Positions 46,757 through 56,261 of a DNA stretch of 64,000 nt are shown piece after piece. Location of the stretch: NCBI GenBank assembly GCA_902567685.1, contig CACFNH010000001.1:1-64000 (forward strand). Reading direction: 5' to 3'. The notes under the pieces were generated by a model. That model was not told the DNA's origin. It searched no databases and worked only from the letters and a program-made list of their open reading frames with translations. The DNA comes from an uncultured Pelagibacteraceae bacterium. Lineage in GTDB: Bacteria; Pseudomonadota; Alphaproteobacteria; Pelagibacterales; Pelagibacteraceae. Within the stretch, counting starts at the first letter, position 1. Every line of letters starts with the position of its first letter. The translations under genes and the position numbers were made by a program.

Positions 46757-48118
46757 ATGAGGGAAAAAGTTTCAACTGTGACCCCTAAAGAAATTGGTAA
46801 AAAGATCTTGTTGGTTAACCTTATCATTTTGTCTATACCTCTAACTTATATAATTGGCCCACTTGCTTTAAATTTAAATATTTTACTGCTTATTGTTTTG
46901 GGTTTATTGCTTTTTTTTAAAGAGATTATAGAATTAAGATTCTCTTCCATAGACAAGATTGTCTTTATATTTTTTTCATTTGTTCTCTTTACTGGTGTCT
47001 TCAATACAATTGAAAATTACTACTTTGGTAATATAAAAGATCTAGAAGATTTTACAGTTTTATTTAAAACAATTGGATATCTAAGACATTTAGCTCTTTA
47101 CTTAATCTTAAAATTTTTAGTTGAAAAAAATTACTTAAAATTTAATTGGTTTTTTATTTCAGCGTCAGTTTTTTGTGCGTTTGTTGTTGTTGATGTCATT
47201 TACCAGTTTTTTGTTGGAACTGATATATTTGGTTTAGAAGCCGCGGACACAGACCCAAGAGGAAAAGAAAATAGAAGGCTGTCTGGTCCTTTTGGAGATG
47301 AATATATAGCTGGTTCTTTTATACAAAGATTTTCCTTATTCTTGTTATTTATTTTCCCAATTTTTTTTAAATTTAAAAATAAGATTTTATTACTAACTGT
47401 CTTTTTATTCTCTTTTTCATTGATCTTTTTTTCTCTTATAGCTGCAGGAAATAGAATGCCATTTATTCTGTTTTTAATATCAATATTTTTAATAATGATT
47501 ACAGAAAAAAATTTTAGGAAATATTTTATTTTTTTATTATTACTCGTTACTATTATTTTTCTGACGTTATTTTATAGTAACAAAACAATTAAAACTAATT
47601 TCTACTCTTTCTATGACAATATTGTACATATAGCAAAAGTAATAAATCCAGTAAATATTTTAATTAGTAAAGAATATAATAGAAAAATAGTACCAGACCA
47701 TTTTGATGAATGGGAAACTTTTTATGACACATGGCATATGAATAAATTTATAGGAGGTGGTGTAAGATCTTTTAGAGTAAATTGTCCACAAAGAAAAAAT
47801 ATTCATGAAGAAGAAAGAGCGACGTGTTCAACCCACCCTCATAACTACTATTTAGAAATACTTACAGAGTTAGGTATTATTGGTTTTATTATTTTTTCTA
47901 TAATTGTTTTAAAGATTTGCTGGAATTATTTTTTAATAAAAATATCAAATAGAGAAGATTCTATTAATAATAAAATATTGATGCCTTTTTTCATGTTATT
48001 ATTTGTAGAAATTTTTCCAATAAAAAGCTCTGGTAGCTTCTTTAATTCAACGAATGCAACATGTATTTTTATATTTTTAGCTATAACCGTAGCTTTGATT
48101 AATAATAAAAAAACCTAA
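46757..48118 (+). CDS. O-antigen ligase/polymerase family membrane protein
   Basis: A 453-residue protein with about ten to eleven membrane helices and one large hydrophilic loop (about 275-370) that contains the HPHNYYLEILTELGIIGF motif, the Wzy_C/WaaL family signature. Such proteins join O-antigen or other surface glycans to lipid carriers, or polymerise them, in the periplasm. Which activity applies cannot be told here. The neighbourhood (uppP upstream, galE and glycosyltransferases elsewhere in the window) fits surface polysaccharide assembly. Confidence 0.85.
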   Translation: MREKVSTVTPKEIGKKILLVNLIILSIPLTYIIGPLALNLNILLLIVLGLLLFFKEIIELRFSSIDKIVFIFFSFVLFTGVFNTIENYYFGNIKDLEDFTVLFKTIGYLRHLALYLILKFLVEKNYLKFNWFFISASVFCAFVVVDVIYQFFVGTDIFGLEAADTDPRGKENRRLSGPFGDEYIAGSFIQRFSLFLLFIFPIFFKFKNKILLLTVFLFSFSLIFFSLIAAGNRMPFILFLISIFLIMITEKNFRKYFIFLLLLVTIIFLTLFYSNKTIKTNFYSFYDNIVHIAKVINPVNILISKEYNRKIVPDHFDEWETFYDTWHMNKFIGGGVRSFRVNCPQRKNIHEEERATCSTHPHNYYLEILTELGIIGFIIFSIIVLKICWNYFLIKISNREDSINNKILMPFFMLLFVEIFPIKSSGSFFNSTNATCIFIFLAITVALINNKKT

Positions 48119-48156
48119 ATTATTGCAATTATTTTTCTAGGATGTAGATTGAATTT

Positions 48157-49338
48157 ATGTCAAATAAAAATAAAATCGTAATTACTTCTGCCCTGAGAAC
48201 TGCAATAGGTTCGCTGGGTGGTACATTAAAAAATTCTCCCGGACATGAATTAGGCTCATGTGTAATTTCAGAGTCAGTTAATAAATTAAAAATTAAAAAA
48301 GAAGATATTGATGAAATTATAATGGGGCAAGTTTTAACAGGAGGTGCAGGTCAAAATCCTGCTAGACAAGCAGCTATGATGTCAGGATTGCCAAAAGAAA
48401 AGCCAGCCTATATTGTAAATCAAGTTTGTGGATCAGGTTTAAGATCTGTTGCCTCTGGCTTTCAAAGCATCTTATCAGGTGACTCTAAAATAGTAATTGC
48501 TGGAGGACAAGAAAGTATGTCCTCATCACCTCACGCAATTAACATTAGAAATGGAAAAAAATTAGGTAATGCTGAATTAGTTGATACTATGATAAAAGAT
48601 GGATTATGGGATGCTTTTAATGGCTATCACATGGGTGTTACTGCCGAGAATGTAGCTACAAAATTTCAAATAACAAGAAATGATCAAGACAATTTTGCTT
48701 TTAAATCTCAAGAAAAAGCACTTAAAGCACAGAAAGAAAATAAGTTTAAAGATGAAATAGTTAACTTTAAAATAAAATCAAAAAAAAATGAAATTGATTT
48801 TAATAAAGACGAACACCCTAGAAAAGAAATAAATATTGAATCACTTAATCGTCTAAAACCAGTTTTTCAAAAGGATGGGACTGTCACGGCTGGAAATGCG
48901 TCTGGTATTAATGATGGTGCAGCAGCTGTAATTCTAATGTCTAATGCTGAGGCAGACAAAAGAGGTATTAAAAAACTAGCTAGTATTAAATCGTGGGCAA
49001 GTTGTGGAGTTGATCCAGCATTAATGGGTACTGGGCCCATCCCTTCCTCAAAAAAAGCTCTGGATTTGGCAGGCTGGTCTACTAAAGATTTAGATCTTGT
49101 TGAGTCTAATGAAGCATTTGCGGCTCAAAGCTTAGCAGTATTAAGAACTCTCTCAATACCAGAAGAAAAAGTGAACGTTAATGGCGGGGCTATAGCCTTA
49201 GGCCATCCAATAGGCGCTTCGGGAACAAGAATACTTGTTACACTAGTTCACGAAATGATCAAAAGAGATGTCAGTAAAGGTCTGGCAACCCTGTGTATTG
49301 GTGGAGGTATGGGTATTGCAATGTGCATTGAAAGATAA
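48157..49338 (+). CDS. Acetyl-CoA C-acetyltransferase (thiolase)
   Basis: Biosynthetic-type thiolases condense two acetyl-CoA to acetoacetyl-CoA or run the reverse reaction. Catalytic residues are visible: Cys near 90 ([10 protein letters not shown]), His near 350 ([10 protein letters not shown]) and Cys near 380 ([11 protein letters not shown]). The 393 residues match AtoB/PhaA-type enzymes, but it is not clear which of these pathways it serves. Its stop codon abuts, base to base, the stop of the convergent acetoacetyl-CoA synthetase gene, and both act on acetoacetyl-CoA. Confidence 0.95.
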   Translation: MSNKNKIVITSALRTAIGSLGGTLKNSPGHELGSCVISESVNKLKIKKEDIDEIIMGQVLTGGAGQNPARQAAMMSGLPKEKPAYIVNQVCGSGLRSVASGFQSILSGDSKIVIAGGQESMSSSPHAINIRNGKKLGNAELVDTMIKDGLWDAFNGYHMGVTAENVATKFQITRNDQDNFAFKSQEKALKAQKENKFKDEIVNFKIKSKKNEIDFNKDEHPRKEINIESLNRLKPVFQKDGTVTAGNASGINDGAAAVILMSNAEADKRGIKKLASIKSWASCGVDPALMGTGPIPSSKKALDLAGWSTKDLDLVESNEAFAAQSLAVLRTLSIPEEKVNVNGGAIALGHPIGASGTRILVTLVHEMIKRDVSKGLATLCIGGGMGIAMCIER

Positions 49339-51282
49339 TTAATCTGAAAGTTCTTTAATATTTTTAAAAAAATTAAGACTCTTTGGATTGGCTATTGCCT
49401 CTTCGTTGTCTAATGTCTCTCCATTAATTAATTTTCTAACAGCAAGTTCAACTATCTTTCCACTTTTTGTTCTTGGTATTTCAGGTGTTTTAATAATTAT
49501 AGCTGGAATATGTTTAGGAGAGCAGTTTTTTTTTATTTTTGATTTAATTAAATCTATTTTTTCTTCGTCCAATCTTTCATTATTTTTAGTTGTGACGAAC
49601 AAAACTATTCTAATATCGTTTTTATATTTTTGACCAACAACTAATCCTTCGGTGATAAAATCAATACCTTCTACTTGCTGGTAAATCTCTGCTGTTCCAA
49701 TTCTTACACCGCCAGGATTAAGTGTAGCATCCGATCGACCATGTACAATAAAACCATTATTAGAAGTCCTTTCTACAAAATCACCATGATGCCAGATATT
49801 TTTGAATTTATTAAAATACGCTTTTTTATATTTTTCTCCAGAATCATCATCCCAAAATTTAACAGGCATAGATGGAAAAGGCTTTTTAACTACTAGCTCA
49901 CCTCTTGTTCCATCTTTTGCGCTTTCTCCTTCTTCCGTAAAAACATCTACGTCAATGCCTAGACTCTGGCCTTGTATTTCGCCTTCAAAAACATTTGAAT
50001 ACAAATTTCCTAAAACTAAACATCCTACTAAATCAGTTCCTCCTGCGATAGAAGTAAGTTGAACATCTTTTTTGATTTTTTCATAAACGTACTTAAAACT
50101 CTCATTTGAAAGAGGAGATCCAGTTGAGGCAATAATCTTTACTGAGTTTAAATCAATTTCTTTATTATAAAAATTTTCATTTTTTAAATGATCAATATAT
50201 TTTGCACTTACACCAAAAAGATTAATTTGTTTTTTCTGGCAGTGCTCAAGTAAAATATCAATTTTAGGATATATAGGGGCACCATCAAATAAAAATATAG
50301 AAGATTTGGTCGACATACCTCCGACTAACCAATTCCACATCATCCATCCCGTAGTAGTGTAATAAAAAATTTTTTCTTCACTAATATTACAATGAAGCAT
50401 AAATTCTTTTTTATGCTCAATCAAAACATTTCCTGCACCATGTGTGATACATTTAGGCTTACCAGTTGTTCCACTGGAGTATAGTATATAAATTGGATGA
50501 TTAAATTCATGTTGTGGAAAACTTTCATCTAATTCTGAATCCTCTATTGAATTATTAAAGTCGATACAATTTTTAAAGTCTATTTTTTCTTTTAAGTTGT
50601 ATGGAAAAATAATCACTTTTTTTATAGAAGGAATTTCTTTTAAAATTTTCTCTATTTTTTCTAAAATATTTATTTTTTTTCCATTATAAAAATAGTGATC
50701 ACATGTAATTAAAACTTTTGGTTTAATTTGAAAAAATCTATCTACTACACCATCAACACCAAAGTCAGGTGAACATGATGACCAAATAATTCCATTTTTA
50801 GCGCAAGACAGAAAACTTATTATCGTTTCAATTTTATTAGGTACATAGGCAGCAACTCTATCACCTTTGTTTAATCCTAAATTTTTTAAATATGATGAAA
50901 ACTTACAAACCTTTTCATATAAAGATTTCCAAGTTATATCTTGTTCGATTCCACTTTCAGATAAAAAATTAATAGCTAAATCTTCATTTTTTTTTTGTAA
51001 TAAATTTTCTGCGTAGTTTAGTTTGGCTTCTGGAAAAAAAATATTTTTATTAAATATTTTGTTTTTTTGCAAAACTACATTTCCTTTCTTTCCAATAATT
51101 TTTGAAAAATCCCAAAATTCTGACCAAAATATTTCTGGCTTCTTAACAGTCCATTTCCAAAGATCTTTAAAATTCTTATTATTTTTAAGAATTTTTTTTT
51201 CTTCTAAATGATTCCAGAATCCCTCTAATATAGAGGATTTGACTTCACTTTCAGAAGGTTTCCAAAGAAGTTTGTTGCTCAT
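49339..51282 (-). CDS. Acetoacetyl-CoA synthetase
   Basis: A 647-residue adenylate-forming enzyme with an N-terminal acetyl-CoA synthetase-type cap (FWNHLEEKKI, W-rich), the AMP-binding P-loop YSSGTTGKPK (near 260), the TTTGWMMWNWLVGG motif typical of the acetoacetyl-CoA synthetase branch, and the C-terminal PRTKSGK with the catalytic Lys. It would activate acetoacetate with ATP and CoA. Together with the convergent thiolase it could turn acetoacetate into two acetyl-CoA. Acetyl-CoA synthetase is the main alternative, made less likely by the W-rich motif. Confidence 0.9.
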   Translation of the reverse strand: MSNKLLWKPSESEVKSSILEGFWNHLEEKKILKNNKNFKDLWKWTVKKPEIFWSEFWDFSKIIGKKGNVVLQKNKIFNKNIFFPEAKLNYAENLLQKKNEDLAINFLSESGIEQDITWKSLYEKVCKFSSYLKNLGLNKGDRVAAYVPNKIETIISFLSCAKNGIIWSSCSPDFGVDGVVDRFFQIKPKVLITCDHYFYNGKKINILEKIEKILKEIPSIKKVIIFPYNLKEKIDFKNCIDFNNSIEDSELDESFPQHEFNHPIYILYSSGTTGKPKCITHGAGNVLIEHKKEFMLHCNISEEKIFYYTTTGWMMWNWLVGGMSTKSSIFLFDGAPIYPKIDILLEHCQKKQINLFGVSAKYIDHLKNENFYNKEIDLNSVKIIASTGSPLSNESFKYVYEKIKKDVQLTSIAGGTDLVGCLVLGNLYSNVFEGEIQGQSLGIDVDVFTEEGESAKDGTRGELVVKKPFPSMPVKFWDDDSGEKYKKAYFNKFKNIWHHGDFVERTSNNGFIVHGRSDATLNPGGVRIGTAEIYQQVEGIDFITEGLVVGQKYKNDIRIVLFVTTKNNERLDEEKIDLIKSKIKKNCSPKHIPAIIIKTPEIPRTKSGKIVELAVRKLINGETLDNEEAIANPKSLNFFKNIKELSD

Positions 51283-51412
51283 AAAGCTAGTTTAGCTTTT
51301 ATAATCAAAATATCATGCAAAAAAGTGAATAAATTCTACTTTTGCTTTAATTTTAATATTTATTATGAAATGAATTTTTAATAAGTTTCAATCCAGTTTA
51401 TAATAAGTTTTT

Positions 51413-54400
51413 ATGGCCCAAAACATTTCAGTTCCGGATATAGGCGATTTCAAAGATGTAGAGGTAATTGAGATACTTGTTAAACCTGGAGATCAAATTA
51501 AAAAGAATGATCCTGTAGTCACAATAGAAAGTGACAAGTCCAGTGTTGAAATTCCTTCACCCTCTGAAGGAAAAATAAAAGATTTAAAAGTAAAAATTGG
51601 AGATAAAGTTTCTGAAGGAAGTGTTTTAGCTACCATTGAGAATGCACAATTAACTAATACTGAAAAAGAAACAAAAAAGAAACAAGAGAAACCAAAAGAA
51701 CAAGAGGAACCAAAAGAAAAAGAAATAAAAAAAACTAATGGAAATCTAAATATAGAGCAAAATGTAAAACAAGTTAAAAAAGTTTTCGCAGAACCTGTTT
51801 CAAAAGAAGATGTTGATCCTACTGAAACAAATGAATGGATTGAGTCTTTGAATTCAGTTATAGAAAATGATGGAGCTTCCAGAGCAAGCTACCTATTGAA
51901 CAAAGTTATTGATCAAGCTTACAAAGCTGGCTTAGTTTTACCAGATACAAGAACAACACCTTACATTAATACTATTCCGCCAGAATCAGAAGTTAAATCT
52001 ACTGGAGATCAAAATATAGAAAAAAAAATTAGAGCTTACATCAGATGGAATGCAGCGGCCATGGTCACTAAAGCTAATAAAAAATATCCAGATCTTGGAG
52101 GTCATATAGGTACATTTGCATCAGCAGCAACATTATATGATGTTGGGATGAATCATTTTTGGAGAGCAAAAAATAATAAATTTGGTGGAGATTTAATTTA
52201 TTTTCAAGGTCATTCTGCACCTGGTATGTATGCTAGAGCTTTTTTAGAAGGAAGATTAACCGCAAAACAACTTGATGGATTTAGACAAGAAGTAAATTCT
52301 GGTGGTCTTTCTTCTTATCCTCATCCCTGGTTGATGCCAAATTTTTGGCAGTTCCCTACTGTTTCAATGGGTTTAGGCCCTATCATGGCAATCTATCAAG
52401 CAAGATTTACAAAATATCTTATTAATAGAGGTTTGCTGAAAGATGAAGAAAGAAAAATTTGGACTTTTTTAGGTGATGGAGAAATGGATGAACCTGAATC
52501 ATTGGGTGCAATTGGTTTAGCGGCAAGAGAAAAATTAGATAATTTAATTTTTGTAATTAATTGTAATTTGCAAAGATTAGATGGTCCGGTTAGAGGTAAT
52601 GGAAAAATTATTCAAGAACTTGAGGGAAGTTTTAGGGGATCAGGATGGAATGTAATTAAAGTAATTTGGGGATCATATTGGGATCCATTGATTGCTAAAG
52701 ATAACTCGGGACTATTAATCAAACGAATGAATGAAGCAGTTGATGGAGAATACCAATCTTTTAAAGCTAAAGGTGGGGCTTATGTCAGAGAAAAATTTTT
52801 TGGTAAATATCCAAAATTAAAAGAATTAGTCTCATCTATGACAGATAAAGATATATGGAGACTTAATAGAGGGGGCCACGACCCACATAAAGTTTATGCT
52901 GCCTACGATGCAGCAGTAAAACATAAAGGATCCCCAACAGTAATCATAGCAAAAACTATTAAGGGGTATGGAATGGGTAAATCTGGTGAAAGTATAAACA
53001 CAACCCATCAGCAAAAAAAATTAGATGAAAAAGACTTACTTTATTATAGAGATAGATTTAATGTTCCTTTAACAGATAAACAGGTAAAAAATATAGAATA
53101 TTATAAACCCCCAGAGAACTCAGAAGAAATTAAATATTTAAAAAATTGTAGATTAAAATTAGGTGGATTTATCCCTGAAAGAACATCATTTGCAAAAGTT
53201 ATTAAGGCTCCGCCAAAAGAAATATTTGAAAATTTTATGAAATCTACTGGAAAAAAGGAAATGTCAACAACGATGGCTTTGGTTAGAATGTTGACCAGTC
53301 TTTCAAGAGACAAAAATGTTTCTGCTAAATTAGTTCCAATAATTCCTGACGAAGCTAGAACCTTTGGTATGGAAGGCTTTTTTCAAAAAATGGGCATATA
53401 TGCTCATGAAGGTCAAAAATATGAACCTGTGGATTCTGAGCAGTTAAGTTCTTATCGGGAAGATAAAAGTGGACAGGTGCTTCAAGAAGGAATTACTGAG
53501 GCTGGTGCAATGTCCTCTTGGATTGCTGCAGCTACAGCTTATACTAACCATGACATAGAAATGATACCTATCTATATCTTTTATTCAATGTTTGGTTTTC
53601 AAAGAGTCGGGGATCTTGCTTGGGCAGCCGGAGACTCGCAGGCAAGAGGTTTTTTAATTGGAGCAACAGCAGGAAGAACAACATTAGCTGGTGAAGGATT
53701 ACAACACCAAGATGGGCACAGCCATTTAATAGCATCAAATATTCCAAATTGTGTAAGTTATGATCCCACTTTTGCCTATGAAATGGCAGTGATTTTTAGA
53801 GATGGAATTAGAAGAATGCATGAGAAAAAAGAAAACATATTTTACTATATCACCGCAATGAATGAAAATTACCCACACCCAGAAAAACCAAAAGATTCTG
53901 ACAGTGGAATTCTAAAAGGTATGTATTTATTTGAAGAAAATAATAATAAAGGAAAAACTAAAGTTCAGTTACTTGGATCTGGAACAATATTAAGAGAAAT
54001 TATTGCAGCTGCAAAAATTTTATCTAATGACTATGGAATTGACTCTGATGTTTGGAGTGTAACAAGTTTTAATGAACTGAGAAAAGATGGTATGGAAACA
54101 GAAAGATGGAATTTGCTTAATCCTGGAGAGAAAAAGAAAAAATCACATGTTGAAAAATGTATGGAAAAAAGAGATGGGCCTATAATTGCTGCATCAGATT
54201 ACATTAGAGCTTTTTCTGATCAAATTAGACCATACATTCGCAGACCTTTTTATTCATTTGGTACTGATGGATATGGAAGAAGTGATACTAGAAAAAAACT
54301 AAGAAAATTTTTTGAGGTAGATAAAGAACATATTGTTGCCTACACATTAAGTGCTTTAGCTGGTGAGCAATTGATTGCATCTAAAGATGCTGAGAAAGCA

Positions 54401-54451
54401 TTCAAAAAATATGAAATTGATAAAAAAAAGATATTACCAACTAAATTATAA
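51413..54451 (+). CDS. aceE: Pyruvate dehydrogenase E1 (homodimeric type) with N-terminal lipoyl domain
   Basis: E1 decarboxylates pyruvate with thiamine diphosphate. Residues 1-77 are a lipoyl domain whose lipoylation site is Lys42 (ESDKSSVEIPS). A Lys/Glu-rich linker runs to about 120. The rest is a full AceE with the TPP motif GDGEMDEPES (about 354-363) ending in NCNLQRLDG, and SIAGEGLQHQDGHS-like pyrimidine-domain residues further on. The 1012 residues exceed the usual roughly 890 by the lipoyl part. A TATAAT at 51399-51404 only 8 bp before the ATG suggests a near-leaderless mRNA. aceF follows after 5 bp. A lipoyl domain on this type of E1 is unusual. Confidence 0.95.
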   Translation: MAQNISVPDIGDFKDVEVIEILVKPGDQIKKNDPVVTIESDKSSVEIPSPSEGKIKDLKVKIGDKVSEGSVLATIENAQLTNTEKETKKKQEKPKEQEEPKEKEIKKTNGNLNIEQNVKQVKKVFAEPVSKEDVDPTETNEWIESLNSVIENDGASRASYLLNKVIDQAYKAGLVLPDTRTTPYINTIPPESEVKSTGDQNIEKKIRAYIRWNAAAMVTKANKKYPDLGGHIGTFASAATLYDVGMNHFWRAKNNKFGGDLIYFQGHSAPGMYARAFLEGRLTAKQLDGFRQEVNSGGLSSYPHPWLMPNFWQFPTVSMGLGPIMAIYQARFTKYLINRGLLKDEERKIWTFLGDGEMDEPESLGAIGLAAREKLDNLIFVINCNLQRLDGPVRGNGKIIQELEGSFRGSGWNVIKVIWGSYWDPLIAKDNSGLLIKRMNEAVDGEYQSFKAKGGAYVREKFFGKYPKLKELVSSMTDKDIWRLNRGGHDPHKVYAAYDAAVKHKGSPTVIIAKTIKGYGMGKSGESINTTHQQKKLDEKDLLYYRDRFNVPLTDKQVKNIEYYKPPENSEEIKYLKNCRLKLGGFIPERTSFAKVIKAPPKEIFENFMKSTGKKEMSTTMALVRMLTSLSRDKNVSAKLVPIIPDEARTFGMEGFFQKMGIYAHEGQKYEPVDSEQLSSYREDKSGQVLQEGITEAGAMSSWIAAATAYTNHDIEMIPIYIFYSMFGFQRVGDLAWAAGDSQARGFLIGATAGRTTLAGEGLQHQDGHSHLIASNIPNCVSYDPTFAYEMAVIFRDGIRRMHEKKENIFYYITAMNENYPHPEKPKDSDSGILKGMYLFEENNNKGKTKVQLLGSGTILREIIAAAKILSNDYGIDSDVWSVTSFNELRKDGMETERWNLLNPGEKKKKSHVEKCMEKRDGPIIAASDYIRAFSDQIRPYIRRPFYSFGTDGYGRSDTRKKLRKFFEVDKEHIVAYTLSALAGEQLIASKDAEKAFKKYEIDKKKILPTKL

Positions 54452-54456
54452 TTTTA

Positions 54457-55368
54457 ATGAAAATAAAAAAATCAAAGTTAGCTAGTCCAAAAGTAAGAAA
54501 ATTTGCAAGAGAACTTGGAGCAAACATTGTTGAAATTCAAGGTTCCCAAAGAAGTGGTAGGGTCAACGAAGAAGATGTAAAAAATTTTGTAAAAAAACAA
54601 TTTTCAGATGTTCAAAATAAAGATAACAAACAGTTTGCCAAGAATGATTATAGCCATGATGAGTTTGGTGAAATAGAAATAAAGGATATTCCTAGAATAA
54701 AAAAAATTTCTAGCAAACAATTAGTTAGATCTTGGACTGAAATTCCTCATGTGACCCAACATGATGAAATTGATATAACAGAAATGGAAAACTTTAGAAG
54801 CTCTTTAAGAGATTTATATACAGGAGAAAAAATTTCCGTAACACCTTTAGCTTTTATTATGAAGGCAGTTGTTAATGCTCTTAAAACTTTTCCAAATTTT
54901 AACGCATCATTAGACTCAGAAAATAGTAAAATAATTTATAAAAAATACTTTCATATTGGTGTAGCAGTAGATACTCCTCATGGTTTAATGGTCCCTAAAT
55001 TACGAAATGTTGATAAAATGAACATCAAGAAAATTGGTGAAGAACTTAAAAAAATAAGTAAGCTTTGTAGGGAGCTTAAGATAGACAAAAAAGAATTTTT
55101 TGGTGGATCGATGACTATTTCTAGCTTAGGAGGAATCGGAGGAAGTTTTTTCACACCAATAATTAACCCGCCAGAAGTAGCAATATTAGGTGTGGGAAAG
55201 TCTGTTGAAAAAATTTTTAAACATAATGGCCAACTTATTAGTAAAAAAATGCTTCCAATTTCACTATCTTACGATCATAGAATTATTGATGGAGCCGAGG
55301 GTGCAAGATTTTGTGTCCATTTAGGTGAAAGCTTAGGTAAAGACTTTGCCTTTAAACTTGCTGTTTGA
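54457..55368 (+). CDS. aceF: Pyruvate dehydrogenase E2 lacking a lipoyl domain
   Basis: Dihydrolipoyl acetyltransferase core of the PDH complex. It starts directly with a peripheral subunit-binding domain (about 5-46: KLASPKVRKFARELGANI ... GRVNEEDV). A short linker and the catalytic domain (about 75-303) follow, with TEIPHVTQHDEID and the active-site SYDHRIIDG (His274, Asp278). No lipoyl domain is present in this frame or in the 5 bp between aceE and this gene. The 303 residues are therefore far shorter than AceF proteins of 400-630. It presumably uses the lipoyl arm on AceE. Confidence 0.94.
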   Translation: MKIKKSKLASPKVRKFARELGANIVEIQGSQRSGRVNEEDVKNFVKKQFSDVQNKDNKQFAKNDYSHDEFGEIEIKDIPRIKKISSKQLVRSWTEIPHVTQHDEIDITEMENFRSSLRDLYTGEKISVTPLAFIMKAVVNALKTFPNFNASLDSENSKIIYKKYFHIGVAVDTPHGLMVPKLRNVDKMNIKKIGEELKKISKLCRELKIDKKEFFGGSMTISSLGGIGGSFFTPIINPPEVAILGVGKSVEKIFKHNGQLISKKMLPISLSYDHRIIDGAEGARFCVHLGESLGKDFAFKLAV

Positions 55369-55370
55369 TT

Positions 55371-56261
55371 GTGAATAAAAAAATCTTTTCCTTATCTTGT
55401 GCAATTTTATGCTCTCTTATTTGGGGAACGGCATTTGTAGCTCAAGATATGGGTATGGATTTTATAGGTCCCTATACTTTTACTTCTGGTAGAATGTTTT
55501 TAGGTTTTTTTGCTCTATTACCTTTTTTTTTTATTTTTGAATTCAAAAAAGCCATTAGATCAAATTTAAGTTTTAAAATAGTACTATCTTATTTATTACT
55601 TTTAGGTTTTTTCTTAGCTGGAGGAAACATTCTTCAACAAGTCTCGTTACTTTATACCGATGTAGCTAATTCAGCTATTTTTACAGTTTTGTATGTAATA
55701 ATTGTTCCAATGGTTGCATATTTTTTATTCTCTAAAAAAATACATCAATCAGTTTGGCCTGCAGCCATTATGTGTTTAGTTGGAGGTCTTTTACTTAGCG
55801 AACTAGATAACATAGAAGTAAGATTTGGTGACTCATTAGTTATTTTTGGAGCTTTCTTTTGGGCTTTTCACATAGTTTTTATTTCTAAGTTTTTAAAGAT
55901 ATTTAATTTTCCATTAACTATAGCTACCTTTCAATGCCTTTTTGGAGCAATATTCTGTCTAGTTCCAGCGTCTACTCTTGAAATTATTTCAATTCAAGCA
56001 TTGCTTATGGAGAGTAAAGAGTTGCTTTATGCAGGGGTCTTATCAAGCGGAATTGCTTTCATGTTGCAAGTATATTCTCAACAAAACTTGTCTCCTGCTC
56101 CAGTTGCAATTATATTTTCTCTTGAAGGTGTTTTTGGAGCTATAGCCGCTTGGATCATGCTCGATCAATACTTAAATCATTTTAAAATTTTAGGAATAAT
56201 TATTATTTTATCAGCTGTAATTTTTTCACAATTAGCACCAATGTATGATAAAAAAAGATAA
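55371..56261 (+). CDS. EamA/DMT-family permease
   Basis: A 296-residue protein with ten membrane helices in two EamA repeats. LIWGTAFVAQDMG opens the first and GAFFWAFHIVFISKFL the second, and the late SLEGVFGAIAAWIMLDQYL motif is characteristic. Substrates of this superfamily range from amino acids to nucleotide sugars and cannot be assigned. I chose GTG at 55371. A TTG at 55365 overlapping the aceF stop is also possible. It overlaps the next gene by one base (TAATG). Confidence 0.9.
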   Translation: MNKKIFSLSCAILCSLIWGTAFVAQDMGMDFIGPYTFTSGRMFLGFFALLPFFFIFEFKKAIRSNLSFKIVLSYLLLLGFFLAGGNILQQVSLLYTDVANSAIFTVLYVIIVPMVAYFLFSKKIHQSVWPAAIMCLVGGLLLSELDNIEVRFGDSLVIFGAFFWAFHIVFISKFLKIFNFPLTIATFQCLFGAIFCLVPASTLEIISIQALLMESKELLYAGVLSSGIAFMLQVYSQQNLSPAPVAIIFSLEGVFGAIAAWIMLDQYLNHFKILGIIIILSAVIFSQLAPMYDKKR

